Shown here: positions 42,204-51,115 of the stretch, piece by piece | Layout of the letters: the number at the start of each line of letters is the position of its first letter | Position numbering within the stretch: the stretch's first letter is position 1 | Source: UBA3305 sp002373555 | GTDB taxonomy: Bacteria > Bacillota > Clostridia > Lachnospirales > Lachnospiraceae | Direction of reading: 5' to 3' | Length of the DNA: 64,000 bases | NCBI GenBank assembly: GCA_946612455.1 | Contig: CAMOER010000009.1 | Location: 18,798-82,797 of the forward strand | Notes under the pieces: generated by a model | Seen by the model: the letters and a program-made list of their open reading frames with translations, nothing else | Told to the model about the DNA's origin: nothing | Databases searched by the model: none | Program-made: the position numbers and the translations under genes

Positions 42204-44378
42204 ATGAACAGACCGGACTTTCAAAAGATCAAAAGACAGATCGCTGAAATACAGAAAATCGAGGCCGCCTTTGAACTCATTTTCTCAGGGACGGCGCAGC
42301 TGGAACAGGATGTGAAGGATGCCTGTCTTGTTGTGCTGAAAGCATCTGCGGCGGAGGCGCTGCAGGAGATCCCGGTCAGCGAGCTGAAGAACTCCAGGGC
42401 CGGCATCCGGACAGCGCTGCTGGAAGAGGCAGGCTATCATACGCTTTACGATCTGTACCGGGCGGAGGATCATGCGCTGCAGGGAATCCCGGGGATCGGC
42501 GAAAAGCAGGCGGAGGCGGTCCGCACAGTGACGGACGGCTTCCTGAAAAGCCTGGCCGGCCGCGGCCATATTGCCGTGGATCCGGAGGACGGCGATCCCG
42601 CGTCCATGGATCTGCTGGTGAAAACGGCGAAGTACCGGCAGGCGGAAATGGTCAGAAAGGACGCGGAAAGCTTCCGGGCGCCGCTGCATCAGCTGGCCGG
42701 AGAACGGATCGCGGCTGTGAGGATCCGCAATGCCTTCCGGTGGTTCTTTTCCTCTGCAGCGGCAAAGGAAAAGACGATCCTGGCCGCGGAGGCGCTGGAG
42801 ACGCTGTTCGGCGATCCGCTGTTCATCCGTGCGCAGAATGTCCTGACCGTATTCGGCGCTGCGCTGGAAACAGACCGGACAGCGGCAGTACGCGATTATG
42901 AGAAGAACAGCGCGGCTTATTATGCGCTGTTTGAAAAATATTCCGGCAGCGGCATTTCCCGGGAACTGATCTACAGCAGTGTTCCGGCACAGCTGGCGGC
43001 GGAGATCAGTGCCGAGGAACTGGATCTGCGGCATTTTACCGGCAACCTCAGGGCTTATCAGGAGTTCGGGACGAAGTATATCCTGCATCAGAAGCGGGTG
43101 CTCCTGGGCGATGAGATGGGACTCGGAAAGACGGTCCAGGCGATCGCTGCCATGGCGCATCTCGAAGCGCAGACGCCCGGGCGGCATTTCCTGATCGTCT
43201 GTCCGGCCTCCGTCATGATCAACTGGTGCCGGGAGATCCGGAAATTCAGCAGTATCCGGCCGTATCTCGTCCATGGGCAGGAATGGCAGGCCCGGTTCGA
43301 AGAATGGAGGACAGACGGCGGCGCCGCGGTAACGAGCTTTGAAGGCATGGCGAAGATCACAGGATGGATCAACAACGCCATGACGCTGTCCCTGTTCGTC
43401 ATTGATGAGGCGCATTATATCAAAAATCCGGAGGCGCAGCGCACAAAGAACATTCATAAGCTGGAGGACGAATCTGAGCGGATCCTGCTGATGACGGGCA
43501 CCCCATTGGAGAACCGCGTCGATGAGATGTGCGAACTGATCGGCTTCGTGCAGCCGGATATGGAGGAGACGGTCCGGACCAATGCCGGTCTCCGGAATGT
43601 CCCGGAATTCCGGCAGATGCTCGCGCCAGTTTATCTGCGCAGACGCCGGGAAGATGTTCTGAAGGAACTGCCGCCGCTGACCGAGCAGGAGGAATGGTGC
43701 GCCATGACAGAGGCGGATACGGCAGCCTATCTGGTGCAGGTCGCGGAAGGGAACTTCACGGGCATGCGGAGGGTCGCCTTCCTGCAGGACGATCTCACGG
43801 CATCCGGAAAAGCGATCCGGCTTGCCGAGCTTTGCGGGATGCTGTGTGAAGAAGGAAGAAAGGCTGTCGTTTATTCGTATTTCAGGGAAACGGTGAGGAA
43901 AGCTTCCGCACTGCTGGCGGAGCACTGTACGGGCGTGATCACGGGAAGCACACCGGCTGCGGAGCGGCAGCTGCTCATCGACCGGTTCTCGGCTGCGGAA
44001 TCCGGCTGTGTGCTCGTCTGCCAGATCCAGGCGGGCGGTACGGGACTGAATATCCAGGCGGCATCCGCCGTCCTGTTCTGCGAACCGCAGATCAAGCCTT
44101 CCCTGACGGAGCAGGCGCTTTCCAGAGTCTACCGGATGGGCCAGGTGCGGAGCGTCCAGGTGTTTCATCTGCTCAGCGAGAACTCCGTGGATGAAGCGGT
44201 GATGCGCATCCTGCAGGAAAAGCAGGGAGAATTCGATCTGTTTGCCGAAGAATCGGTCATCGCGGATGCGGCCGACACGGTCGCGGATTCCGAATGGATC
44301 CGGCAGGTCGTGGAGCAGGAGAGACAGAAGTATCTCCCGGCCGTGATCGTACAGTCTCCGGCGCCTCCGGCGCCGTAA
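42204..44378 (+). CDS. SNF2-family DEAD/DEAH helicase
   Basis: Superfamily 2 ATPase of 724 residues acting on DNA or DNA-bound proteins. A helix-hairpin-helix (GIPGIGEKQ, 94-102) in the N-terminal region suggests DNA binding. The SNF2 core has motif I GDEMGLGKT (302-310), motif II DEAH (401-404), motif III MTGTPLENR, and the C-terminal helicase lobe with GTGLNIQAASAVLFCEP and QALSRVYRMGQ. No SWIM zinc finger, nuclease or methyltransferase domain is fused to it, and no restriction or defence partner is adjacent. It may form an operon with the MBL hydrolase, given the six-base gap and GAGAAG site. Confidence 0.92.
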   Translation: MNRPDFQKIKRQIAEIQKIEAAFELIFSGTAQLEQDVKDACLVVLKASAAEALQEIPVSELKNSRAGIRTALLEEAGYHTLYDLYRAEDHALQGIPGIGEKQAEAVRTVTDGFLKSLAGRGHIAVDPEDGDPASMDLLVKTAKYRQAEMVRKDAESFRAPLHQLAGERIAAVRIRNAFRWFFSSAAAKEKTILAAEALETLFGDPLFIRAQNVLTVFGAALETDRTAAVRDYEKNSAAYYALFEKYSGSGISRELIYSSVPAQLAAEISAEELDLRHFTGNLRAYQEFGTKYILHQKRVLLGDEMGLGKTVQAIAAMAHLEAQTPGRHFLIVCPASVMINWCREIRKFSSIRPYLVHGQEWQARFEEWRTDGGAAVTSFEGMAKITGWINNAMTLSLFVIDEAHYIKNPEAQRTKNIHKLEDESERILLMTGTPLENRVDEMCELIGFVQPDMEETVRTNAGLRNVPEFRQMLAPVYLRRRREDVLKELPPLTEQEEWCAMTEADTAAYLVQVAEGNFTGMRRVAFLQDDLTASGKAIRLAELCGMLCEEGRKAVVYSYFRETVRKASALLAEHCTGVITGSTPAAERQLLIDRFSAAESGCVLVCQIQAGGTGLNIQAASAVLFCEPQIKPSLTEQALSRVYRMGQVRSVQVFHLLSENSVDEAVMRILQEKQGEFDLFAEESVIADAADTVADSEWIRQVVEQERQKYLPAVIVQSPAPPAP

Positions 44379-44387
44379 AAAGCGGAT

Positions 44388-44411
44388 GCGGGGGCGGAAA
44401 GCCGTCCCCGC
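44388..44411. terminator. Terminator between helicase and DUF5688 genes
   Basis: Stem GCGGGG-G-CGG / CCG-T-CCCCGC with loop AAAG, then CTCTTT. It lies between convergent genes. Confidence 0.7.
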
Positions 44412-44423
44412 TCTTTCACCCCT

Positions 44424-45320
44424 TCAGTCATCCGGTTCCACCGTGCGCAGGGTCTCCCCGTCGAAAAGGAACACGGAATCCGAAAGCTGGTCTTTTGCCG
44501 CGACCTGTGTGGTATTCACGAAGCTTACCAGCTCCGGAAGCTCCCGCCTGCTCATGTCCTCCGGCGTACAGGAAACGCCGAGGACGAGAAGTTCGTGACG
44601 GCTTGAAGGAAGGATATAATAAGGCTCGCCGATCTTTTCGTATATCTGCCGCAGGATCTTCGGGTAAGCGATCGCGGAGGCGCCGTTGAACGCCTTGCGG
44701 TTGGTGACGATCCACAGCTTATCATCGGCGCAGATCTCCTGCATGGATTCCGCCAGCCCGTCGGCATCGTACAGTTCGCAGAGCTTCTGTGCCAGCGGGG
44801 CAATGATGTAGCTCTCGTTCTTCTCCGTATTTTCCAGGGCCTTCTGCAGGACTTCCTCCCCGCTGCATTCGAAGAAGGAGATCTGGGCATCTGTTACCAG
44901 ATAACTGAGTTCGGAGCCTTCCGATCTTCCGAGGACGAGCCTCGCAATGAGCGAGATATCCGTCCCGGGAACGGAATAATGGGGGATATGGGAGAGATCC
45001 ATATCCTTATACGCCGGGACGGCGTCGAGCTTTTCGGAATCCTGCAGGGCAGCGCTGCTGACGACCTCACTGATCTCAAAGAGGGTGTCGGTCCTGCCTG
45101 CGATCGCTTCAGCCAGCTTCCGTATGGAAGCCGGGCTCCGGAACTGATCCGCATAGTCTTCCGGGTAGATCATCATGGCGGCAGGCAGCCCCGGTCTGCT
45201 GATGCACAGACAGGCCTTCCCTTTGGGCGTCTCCGCGGCTGACTTCTCCGTGATCTCGAAGTCAGGGATGCATTCGGAAAGCGCCGCATGAAGTTTTCTG
45301 GTCATGGTTTCGATCTTCAT
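44424..45320 (-). CDS. DUF5688 family protein
   Basis: Soluble protein of 298 residues with no signal or membrane segment. The first part (MKIETMTRKLHAALSEC, then DYADQFRSPASIRKLAEAI) and the C-terminal block ILPSSRHELLVLGVS followed by ELVSFVNTTQVAAKDQLSDSVFLFDGETL match the DUF5688 proteins that are abundant and often multicopy in Lachnospiraceae. Their function is unknown. Start 45320 has GGAGG nine bases upstream; the open frame continues but enters the neighbouring radical SAM gene on the other strand. It is convergent with the helicase and divergent from the YhcC-type gene, so it is probably transcribed alone. Confidence 0.82.
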   Translation of the reverse strand: MKIETMTRKLHAALSECIPDFEITEKSAAETPKGKACLCISRPGLPAAMMIYPEDYADQFRSPASIRKLAEAIAGRTDTLFEISEVVSSAALQDSEKLDAVPAYKDMDLSHIPHYSVPGTDISLIARLVLGRSEGSELSYLVTDAQISFFECSGEEVLQKALENTEKNESYIIAPLAQKLCELYDADGLAESMQEICADDKLWIVTNRKAFNGASAIAYPKILRQIYEKIGEPYYILPSSRHELLVLGVSCTPEDMSRRELPELVSFVNTTQVAAKDQLSDSVFLFDGETLRTVEPDD

Positions 45321-45461
45321 ATTCTGAGATCCTCCCTTTTTGCTATAATAAATACAAAGAAAGCGCTGAAATGTCCACAAACTATTCGTGTCAATTTTTA
45401 AGACAAAAAGTGATTGACAGATCGTGTCATTAAAAAGTGCTGCTGAAAGTGTCCGAAAATC

Positions 45462-46397
45462 ATGATAATCAGAACCATTTCCGAAGAACTGAAAAAGACG
45501 TACTGCGGGAAAGTGCTGAAGCTTTCGCTGAGCGCCGGCTGTACCTGCCCGAATCGGGACGGAACGGTCGGGACAGACGGCTGCAGCTTCTGCTCCGAAG
45601 GCGGGTCCGGTGATTTTGCTGCTTCTTTTGCACCGGCGGAAGACCAGATCCGGGAGGCGAAAAAACGGGTTGATGCGAAATTTCCGAAGACGATGCCGCC
45701 GGAGGACCGGAAATACATCGCGTATTTTCAGTCGTTCACAAATACCTACGGAGATGCAGACAGACTGCGGAAGCTCTATACGGAAGTGATCCGGCGGCCG
45801 GAGATCGTGATCCTGTCCATTGCCACCAGGCCGGACTGCCTGGACGGAGAGATCATGGAGATGCTCGCGGATCTGAACCGGATCAAGCCGGTCTGGGTGG
45901 AGCTCGGATTGCAGACGATCCATCAGAGCACGGCCGACAATTTCGGGAGAGGCTATGCCCTGGGGGTGTTTGCGGAAGCAGTCAGGAAGCTGAAAGCCGC
46001 CGGCATCACCGTCATCGTGCATCTGATCCTGGGACTGCCGGGGGAAACAGCAGAGGATATGCTGGCATCGGTGCGGTATATCGCATCGTTCCGGCCGCAG
46101 ATCGACGGCGTCAAGCTGCAGCTGCTGCATGTGCTGAAGGGGACACGGATGGGAGCGGACTATGCGCGCGAACAGTTTCCCGTAATGACGATGGAGGAAT
46201 ATACGGATCTGGTCGTCCGCTGTCTGCAGCTGCTCCCGGAGGAGATGATCGTTCACCGCATGACGGGCGATGCGCCAAAGAAACTGCTGATCGCGCCGGC
46301 GTGGAGCGCGGATAAGAAGCGGGTGCTCAATCTGCTGCGGCAGAAGATCCGGGAAGCAGAACGGACCGGCGGAGCGGAGCGATCATCAAAAATATGA
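45462..46397 (+). CDS. TIGR01212 family radical SAM protein (YhcC-like)
   Basis: Radical SAM enzyme of 311 residues. The cluster cysteines sit in GCTCPNRDGTVGTDGCSFCSEGG near residue 25; here the first Cys is separated from the CxxC pair as is usual in the YhcC group. The middle has PVWVELGLQTIHQSTADNFGRG and HLILGLPGETAEDML, typical of this family, with a C-terminal ending like YhcC. The reaction is not established; members are related to Elp3 in the radical SAM core. The last bases overlap nothing, and the ATP-grasp gene starts 69 bases downstream. Confidence 0.9.
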   Translation: MIIRTISEELKKTYCGKVLKLSLSAGCTCPNRDGTVGTDGCSFCSEGGSGDFAASFAPAEDQIREAKKRVDAKFPKTMPPEDRKYIAYFQSFTNTYGDADRLRKLYTEVIRRPEIVILSIATRPDCLDGEIMEMLADLNRIKPVWVELGLQTIHQSTADNFGRGYALGVFAEAVRKLKAAGITVIVHLILGLPGETAEDMLASVRYIASFRPQIDGVKLQLLHVLKGTRMGADYAREQFPVMTMEEYTDLVVRCLQLLPEEMIVHRMTGDAPKKLLIAPAWSADKKRVLNLLRQKIREAERTGGAERSSKI

Positions 46398-46466
46398 CAG
46401 CCCGGTATTTACTTGAAACGGCCGATTGTTGTAAAATAACAGAAAATGATTGGGCGGGTGATGTTT

Positions 46467-47648
46467 ATGAATTTTGTTTTTCTCTCCCCCGGATACCCTG
46501 TGACCTGCACAAATTTCTGCAGTGAACTGCATGCACACGGTGTGAACGTGCTGGGGATCGGCGATACGCCGTATGACGAACTGAGCGGACAGACAAAGAA
46601 CGCATTGACGGAATATTATTACGTAGCCTCGCTGGAGGACTACGATCAGGTCTACCGTGCTGCCGCATTCTTTATCCATAAATACGGCAGGATTGACTGG
46701 CTGGAGTCCCTGAATGAGTACTGGCTTCCGCTGGATGCAAAGCTCCGGACGGATTTCAACATTGCCGTCGGCACACGCACCGACGGGATCCGGGATCTGG
46801 TCTCCAAATCCGGCATGAAGCGCGTCTTCCTTGATGCCGGCATCCCGACGGCGCGGCAGCATATCGTGTCGGATCAGGCAGCTGCGGAAGCCTTTATCCG
46901 GGAAGTCGGGTATCCGGTCATTGTCAAGCCGGATATCGGTGTCGGCGCGAACGGCGCCTATAAGCTGCATGATGCGGAGGAACTTGCCGCGTTTTACCGG
47001 TCGCTTCCGGAGGAACCGTATGTCATGGAGGAGTTCCTCTCGGGGGATATCTGCACATACGACGCTATCCTGGATTCCCGCTGCGAGCCGCTGTTTGAAT
47101 CCATGTGCACGTATGCGCCGGTCCTGGATTCGGTGCAGACGGATGAGAATATCACGCTTTATACCACGGCGGATGTCCCGGCGCAGCTGCGCATGCTCGG
47201 CCGGAAAACGGCAAAAGCGTTCGCGGCATCCCGGCGATTCATTCACTTTGAATTCATTCATCTGTCAAAAGACTATGCGGGAATCGGAAGAGCCGGCGAT
47301 TATGCGGTCATGGAGGTCAACATGCGGCCGGCCGGCGGACATGATCCGGATATGATGAATTATGCGCAGTCCATCAACGTCTACAGCATTTATGCGGAGA
47401 TGGTGACGACGGATGCCCGAAGCTTCCCGGCGCCGGATGTCTGTTATTACTGCGCCTATGCCGCGAGAAAAGACGGCCATACATTTACGCATACGCACGA
47501 AGAGATCATGGAGCGCTACGGTTCGGATATCGTGCTGCAGGAGGAAATGCCGCCAATCGACTGGCCGTCCATGGGCCGGTACGTCTATCTGGCGAAGTTC
47601 AGGGAAAAGGAAGAAATGGAGAAGTATTTCTCCTTTGTTCTCGGCTGA
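46467..47648 (+). CDS. ATP-grasp domain protein
   Basis: ATP-grasp ligase of 393 residues. N-terminal pre-ATP fold (FVFLSPGYPVTCTNFCSEL), then the ATP-binding lysine in YPVIVKPDIGVGANGAYKL, the EEFLSGDICTYDAI segment, and metal ligands in VMEVNMRPAGGHDPDMMNYA. The family joins a carboxylate to an amine or thiol through an acyl-phosphate. Substrates are unknown. The esterase that follows after 42 bases and the CHAP protein after it could form a cell-wall or peptide-modification unit. Start 46467 has a GGGCGGG site at good spacing; ATG 46461 and 46446 are possible alternatives. Confidence 0.85.
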   Translation: MNFVFLSPGYPVTCTNFCSELHAHGVNVLGIGDTPYDELSGQTKNALTEYYYVASLEDYDQVYRAAAFFIHKYGRIDWLESLNEYWLPLDAKLRTDFNIAVGTRTDGIRDLVSKSGMKRVFLDAGIPTARQHIVSDQAAAEAFIREVGYPVIVKPDIGVGANGAYKLHDAEELAAFYRSLPEEPYVMEEFLSGDICTYDAILDSRCEPLFESMCTYAPVLDSVQTDENITLYTTADVPAQLRMLGRKTAKAFAASRRFIHFEFIHLSKDYAGIGRAGDYAVMEVNMRPAGGHDPDMMNYAQSINVYSIYAEMVTTDARSFPAPDVCYYCAYAARKDGHTFTHTHEEIMERYGSDIVLQEEMPPIDWPSMGRYVYLAKFREKEEMEKYFSFVLG

Positions 47649-47690
47649 CGGCGGGAACAGGAACAGTAAGAGAAAGGTTGATTGATCCAG

Positions 47691-48431
47691 ATGTACAGAG
47701 AAGAAATCACACATTACAGCAATTCACTGGGCCGCGATATGCATATCCTGATCCACGGACATGCAGGCATGCCCATCCTGTGCTTTCCGACACAGGATTC
47801 CATGTGTCACAATTATGAAGATTTCGGCATGACGGAGCAGCTTTCGGATTTTATCGACGGCGGAAAGATCCAGCTGTTTGTTGTGGATACCGTGGACCGG
47901 GAAAGCTGGTCCAATACCTTCGGCGACTGCGCCGCGCGTGCGGACAGGCAGGAGCAGTATTATCATTATATCGTGGATGAGGCGGTCCCGTTTATCCGGA
48001 GCAGAAACCCGGAGATGCCGGCCGTTACGGGCTTCAGCATGGGTGCGAATCATGCTGCGATCGTTTTCCTGCGCCGCCCGGATCTGTTCCGGGGCGTCAT
48101 CGCGCTCTCGGGGATCTATGATTCGGATATTTTCTTCGGCGGCTTCATGAATCCGGTGCTGTATGAGAATTCACCGGAGCGATTCCTGCCGAATATGCCG
48201 AGCAATCATCCCTATATCGAGCTGTACAACAAGCGCCGGATCATCTTCTGCTGCGGTCAGGGCGCGTGGGAGGAAGACGGCGTGCGCACGCTTAATAACC
48301 TGGACAGCATTTTCCGCAGGAAGGCCATCTATGCATGGTGTGATTTCTGGGGCCATGATGTCAACCATGACTGGCCGTGGTGGTATAAGCAGATGCGGTA
48401 TTTCCTTCCCTATATGCTGGGAGAAAAGTGA
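47691..48431 (+). CDS. Esterase, alpha/beta hydrolase (COG4947-like)
   Basis: Putative esterase of 246 residues with the nucleophile elbow GFSMG (in PAVTGFSMGANHAAI) and a late His in CDFWGHDVNHDWPWWYKQ. No signal peptide, so it acts in the cytoplasm. It resembles the esterase D/COG4947 group. TTG at 47682, nearer the AAAGG site, is an alternative start. The ATP-grasp gene precedes it by 42 bases, and the CHAP gene begins seven bases after its stop, so the three are probably one operon. What ester it cleaves is not evident. Confidence 0.83.
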   Translation: MYREEITHYSNSLGRDMHILIHGHAGMPILCFPTQDSMCHNYEDFGMTEQLSDFIDGGKIQLFVVDTVDRESWSNTFGDCAARADRQEQYYHYIVDEAVPFIRSRNPEMPAVTGFSMGANHAAIVFLRRPDLFRGVIALSGIYDSDIFFGGFMNPVLYENSPERFLPNMPSNHPYIELYNKRRIIFCCGQGAWEEDGVRTLNNLDSIFRRKAIYAWCDFWGHDVNHDWPWWYKQMRYFLPYMLGEK

Positions 48432-48438
48432 ACGGAAA

Positions 48439-49389
48439 ATGGCGGGGATAAGGAAAAAACTGCTGCTCCTTGCAGCGGCAGTGCTTCTGCTGCCGGCTTC
48501 GGGCATAGGGGCAAAAACATCGGAGAGGCCGGTCCTGTCAAAGCTTGAATCGGTCGACCGGCTCACCGTGGGGAACGAATTTTTCCTGAAGGGAAAGATC
48601 CGTGCATTGCGGCCGCTGACGAAGGTCCGCGTGCAGATCAAAGATGTGTCGGGGAAAACGGTGCAGCACGCATCCGCAGCACCGGACACGAGAAGCTTCA
48701 ATCTGAAATCGATCTCCGGGAGCCTTCATTTTGAACTGCTGCCGAAAGGGAAATATACGCTCAGGATCACTGCTTCAGACGGGAAATATACAAACGTAAA
48801 GCTGCTGCAGAAGACATTTTCGGTCGTCAAAAAGCGGAAAAAGGCGGAAAAGCTGATCCGCACCGCGGAAGCAGAGATCGGATACGAGACGCCGATGAAG
48901 CTGGAGAAGACCAAATATGAGAAAGAAACCTTCGGGACGAACGGGCATCTGTGGTGCGCCTCTTTTGTCTCGTGGTGCGCCAATGAGGCCGGCATATCCA
49001 AAAAGATCGTTCCCAGAAGCAAGAGCACGCTGTATATGGGCGCACGTGCAAAAAAGCATTATCATGCATGGAACGGCAGCGCCTGGGGAAATCTGAAGCG
49101 CGGCGATGTGGTGTTCTTTTCGCCGAAGAAGGCTTCCCTGCGTTATCCGAACGGCGGGAAGGCCGTGCATCATGTCGGCATTGTGCAGCGCGTTGACAGA
49201 AAAGCCGGGATCCTGTATACCGTGGAAGGGAATGTCGCGAAAATGCTGGAGGACGGCAGCCTGGATCTCTGGAACCGGGTGGTCCGGGAGGTCACCCATC
49301 AGCTGAAGACCCGGACCGGACAGATCACCGAAAGCGATAATGCTTTTTTTGCAGGCGAGTATGTCTGCGGTTATATAGAAGTCAGATAA
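48439..49389 (+). CDS. Exported CHAP-domain peptidoglycan hydrolase
   Basis: Secreted protein of 316 residues. A signal peptide (KKLLLLAAAVLLLPASGIGA) covers the first 25 residues. Residues 30-130 form a beta-rich domain (VRVQIKDVSGKTVQHAS) that looks immunoglobulin-like. The C-terminal CHAP domain has the catalytic Cys173 in LWCASFVSWCANEAG and the His in VHHVGIVQRV, with GDVVFFSP between, the layout of amidases that cut peptidoglycan cross-peptides. A basic hinge (KKRKKAEK) separates the domains. It starts seven bases after the esterase stop with only a weak purine run upstream, so it may rely on translational coupling. Confidence 0.87.
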   Translation: MAGIRKKLLLLAAAVLLLPASGIGAKTSERPVLSKLESVDRLTVGNEFFLKGKIRALRPLTKVRVQIKDVSGKTVQHASAAPDTRSFNLKSISGSLHFELLPKGKYTLRITASDGKYTNVKLLQKTFSVVKKRKKAEKLIRTAEAEIGYETPMKLEKTKYEKETFGTNGHLWCASFVSWCANEAGISKKIVPRSKSTLYMGARAKKHYHAWNGSAWGNLKRGDVVFFSPKKASLRYPNGGKAVHHVGIVQRVDRKAGILYTVEGNVAKMLEDGSLDLWNRVVREVTHQLKTRTGQITESDNAFFAGEYVCGYIEVR

Positions 49390-49425
49390 GGCCGCTGCTA
49401 TAACTGCGCGGCGGAAAGCGGAACA

Positions 49426-49719
49426 ATGAATTATGTATATCTCCTCCGATGTGCCGATGGATCACTTTACTGCGGCTGGACCACCGACCCGGAAAAGCGC
49501 CTTGCAGCGCACAACGCCGGTACGGGTGCGAAATACACCAGATCCAGACTGCCGGTGGAACTGGTGTACTGGGAGGAATTTACGGAAAAAAATGATGCCC
49601 TGCGCAGAGAGCGGCAGATCAAACGACTGCGCCGGCAGCAGAAACTGGCGATGATCGAGGAATGGAAAGAGGGGAGAGAGCAATGTTCTTCAGAAAAAAG
49701 AAAGAACCGGAAGTCGTAA
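49426..49719 (+). CDS. GIY-YIG nuclease family protein
   Basis: Small protein of 97 residues with the single-domain GIY-YIG fold of the YhbQ type. The N-terminal strands read YVYLLRCADGSLYCGWTTDPEKRLAAHN; the GIY position is VYL and YIG is YCG, variants that occur in this family. The catalytic Arg (EKRL) and a C-terminal basic helix are present. Its role is unknown; members are thought to act on DNA. The last 37 bases overlap the next gene in another frame. Confidence 0.88.
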   Translation: MNYVYLLRCADGSLYCGWTTDPEKRLAAHNAGTGAKYTRSRLPVELVYWEEFTEKNDALRRERQIKRLRRQQKLAMIEEWKEGREQCSSEKRKNRKS

Positions 49720-50060
49720 CGTTTACGGTCGTTCAAAGCCGGGAAGAAGCGGAAGCAGTCCTGGAACTGCTTGCGGAGAACGGGATCAAGGCGGTGGCGA
49801 GGGACCGGGAGAGCGAGGAAAGCTTCCTGATCGTCAGCAGCGGAAACGCCGGAGGCGGGATCGGGATCCTGATCAACGGGGAAGATGCCGAGCTGGCCGC
49901 GCAGATCCTGGCGGAGAATCTGCCCGCGGAAGAGGAGTATGAAGAACTCACGGACGAAGAGCTTGAAGAGCTCGCCATGTCCATGGAGGAGATCACCGGC
50001 CTTCCGGAAGAGGAGCCGGATGCAAGCGATCTCAAGGTCCGGGAATGGATGAACGGATAA
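49683..50060 (+). CDS. DUF2007-like putative signal-transducing protein
   Basis: Protein of 125 residues. Residues 12-75 (VTFTVVQSREEAEAVLELLAENGIKAVARD, then GGIGILINGEDAELAAQIL) give the ferredoxin-like beta-alpha-beta of DUF2007. The C-terminal 45 residues are strongly acidic (EEEYEELTDEELEELAMSMEEI). Function is unknown. ATG 49683 follows GGGGAG; it begins inside the end of the GIY-YIG gene. A terminator follows within six bases of the stop. Confidence 0.78.
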   Translation: MFFRKKKEPEVVTFTVVQSREEAEAVLELLAENGIKAVARDRESEESFLIVSSGNAGGGIGILINGEDAELAAQILAENLPAEEEYEELTDEELEELAMSMEEITGLPEEEPDASDLKVREWMNG

Positions 50061-50065
50061 GACAG

Positions 50066-50090
50066 GAGACGGCGGAAAGCCGTCTCTTTA
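50066..50090 (+). terminator. Terminator after the DUF2007 gene
   Basis: Eight-base stem GAGACGGC / GCCGTCTC (50066-50073, 50079-50086) with a five-base loop and a T-rich tail. Confidence 0.8.
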
Positions 50091-50152
50091 CTTTTCGGCG
50101 GGGTATGGTACAATGCTTCCCGGACTGTTTTGTCTGAAAGGAGCTTTTGAAC

Positions 50153-51013
50153 ATGAGAGTTGCAGTGACTTATGAGAACGGAAATGTATTCCCTCACTTC
50201 GGCAGGACTCCTGCCTTCAAGGTTTACGAGATAGAAGACGGGAAGGTGGTCTCTTCGGAAGTCCTTCCCACGAACGGCACTGGCCATGGTGCGCTTGCCG
50301 GATTTCTGCAGAACGGAAGCATTGACGTGCTGATCTGCGGCGGCATCGGCGGCGGTGCGGTAAACGCAATCAACGGTGCAGGCATCAAGCTTTATGCCGG
50401 TGCAAGCGGAAATACGGATGATGTCATTCAGATGCTGATCGACGGCACGCTTCCCGAGATCGGGGAAGCCAACTGTGACCATCACCATCACGGAGAAGGC
50501 CATGACTGCCACAGCGAAGGTGAAGGCTGCCACGGTGAAGACGGCGGCTGCCACGGCGGAAGCTGTGCGCCCCAGCCGGAATTTACCGGACGCAATGTCG
50601 GAAAGACCTGCCGCGTGCATTACAGAGGCACGTTCGACGACGGATCGCAGTTCGATTCCTCCTATGACCGCGGACAGCCGCTGGAATTCATCTGCGGCGC
50701 AGGCCAGATGATCAAGGGCTTTGACAAAGCGGTCGCCGATATGGAAGTCGGACAGGTCATTGATGTGCACCTGATGCCGGAAGAAGCCTACGGCATGCCG
50801 GATCCGAACGCGATGATCAAGCTCAACATCGCCCAGCTGGCCGGTTCGGAGGAACTGGAGGTCGGACAGCATGTGGTGCTGACCAATTCCATGGGACATC
50901 CGTTCCGCGTGGTCGTCGCCGAGAAGACAGAAGAGACCATCACATTCGATGCCAACCATGAAATGGCCGGCAAGGAACTGAATTTCCGGATCGAGCTGGT
51001 GGAAGTGAAATAA
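50153..51013 (+). CDS. NifX-like/metal-binding linker/FKBP-type prolyl isomerase fusion
   Basis: Fusion of 286 residues. Residues 1-100 are a dinitrogenase iron-molybdenum cofactor-binding (NifX/NifB-C) domain (MRVAVTYENGNVFPHFGRTPAF, ICGGIGGGAVNAI). Residues 108-138 are a linker with eight His and five Cys. Residues 145-286 form an SlyD-like FKBP prolyl isomerase (VHYRGTFDDGSQFDSSYDRGQPLEF, then GAGQMIKGFDKAV, with the IF insert after PEEAYG). SlyD proteins often end in a metal-binding tail; here the metal-rich segment joins two domains. A role in metal delivery coupled to protein folding is likely. AAGGAG lies nine bases upstream. No nitrogenase genes are present. Confidence 0.88.
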   Translation: MRVAVTYENGNVFPHFGRTPAFKVYEIEDGKVVSSEVLPTNGTGHGALAGFLQNGSIDVLICGGIGGGAVNAINGAGIKLYAGASGNTDDVIQMLIDGTLPEIGEANCDHHHHGEGHDCHSEGEGCHGEDGGCHGGSCAPQPEFTGRNVGKTCRVHYRGTFDDGSQFDSSYDRGQPLEFICGAGQMIKGFDKAVADMEVGQVIDVHLMPEEAYGMPDPNAMIKLNIAQLAGSEELEVGQHVVLTNSMGHPFRVVVAEKTEETITFDANHEMAGKELNFRIELVEVK

Positions 51014-51021
51014 GATGCAGG

Positions 51022-51052
51022 GGGAACGGTCAGTCAGGACGGTTCCCTTTTT
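51022..51052 (+). terminator. Terminator after the NifX-FKBP gene
   Basis: GGGAAC (51022-51027) pairs with GTTCCC (51042-51047), extended by an imperfect inner stem, then TTTTTAT. Confidence 0.75.
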
Positions 51053-51055
51053 ATA

Positions 51056-51084
51056 TTGAGGAAACAGGCAATTCATGTTAAAAT
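51056..51084 (+). promoter_or_regulatory. Promoter of the flavodiiron gene
   Basis: TTGAGG (51056-51061), 17 bases, TAAAAT (51079-51084) preceded by TGT, about 32 bases before the start codon. Confidence 0.65.
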
Positions 51085-51115
51085 AGTGACACTCATAAAA
51101 AGGAGGAAGTTCCTT

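Noticed and set aside
42204..44378. Phage-defence island centred on the SNF2 helicase
   Set aside because: Neighbours are an MBL hydrolase, a DUF5688 protein and a YhcC-like enzyme; none is a recognised defence partner such as a PLD nuclease or a methyltransferase.
50153..50460. Nitrogen fixation gene (NifX/NifB)
   Set aside because: The domain occurs widely in anaerobes without nitrogenase, here fused to an isomerase; no nif structural genes are present.
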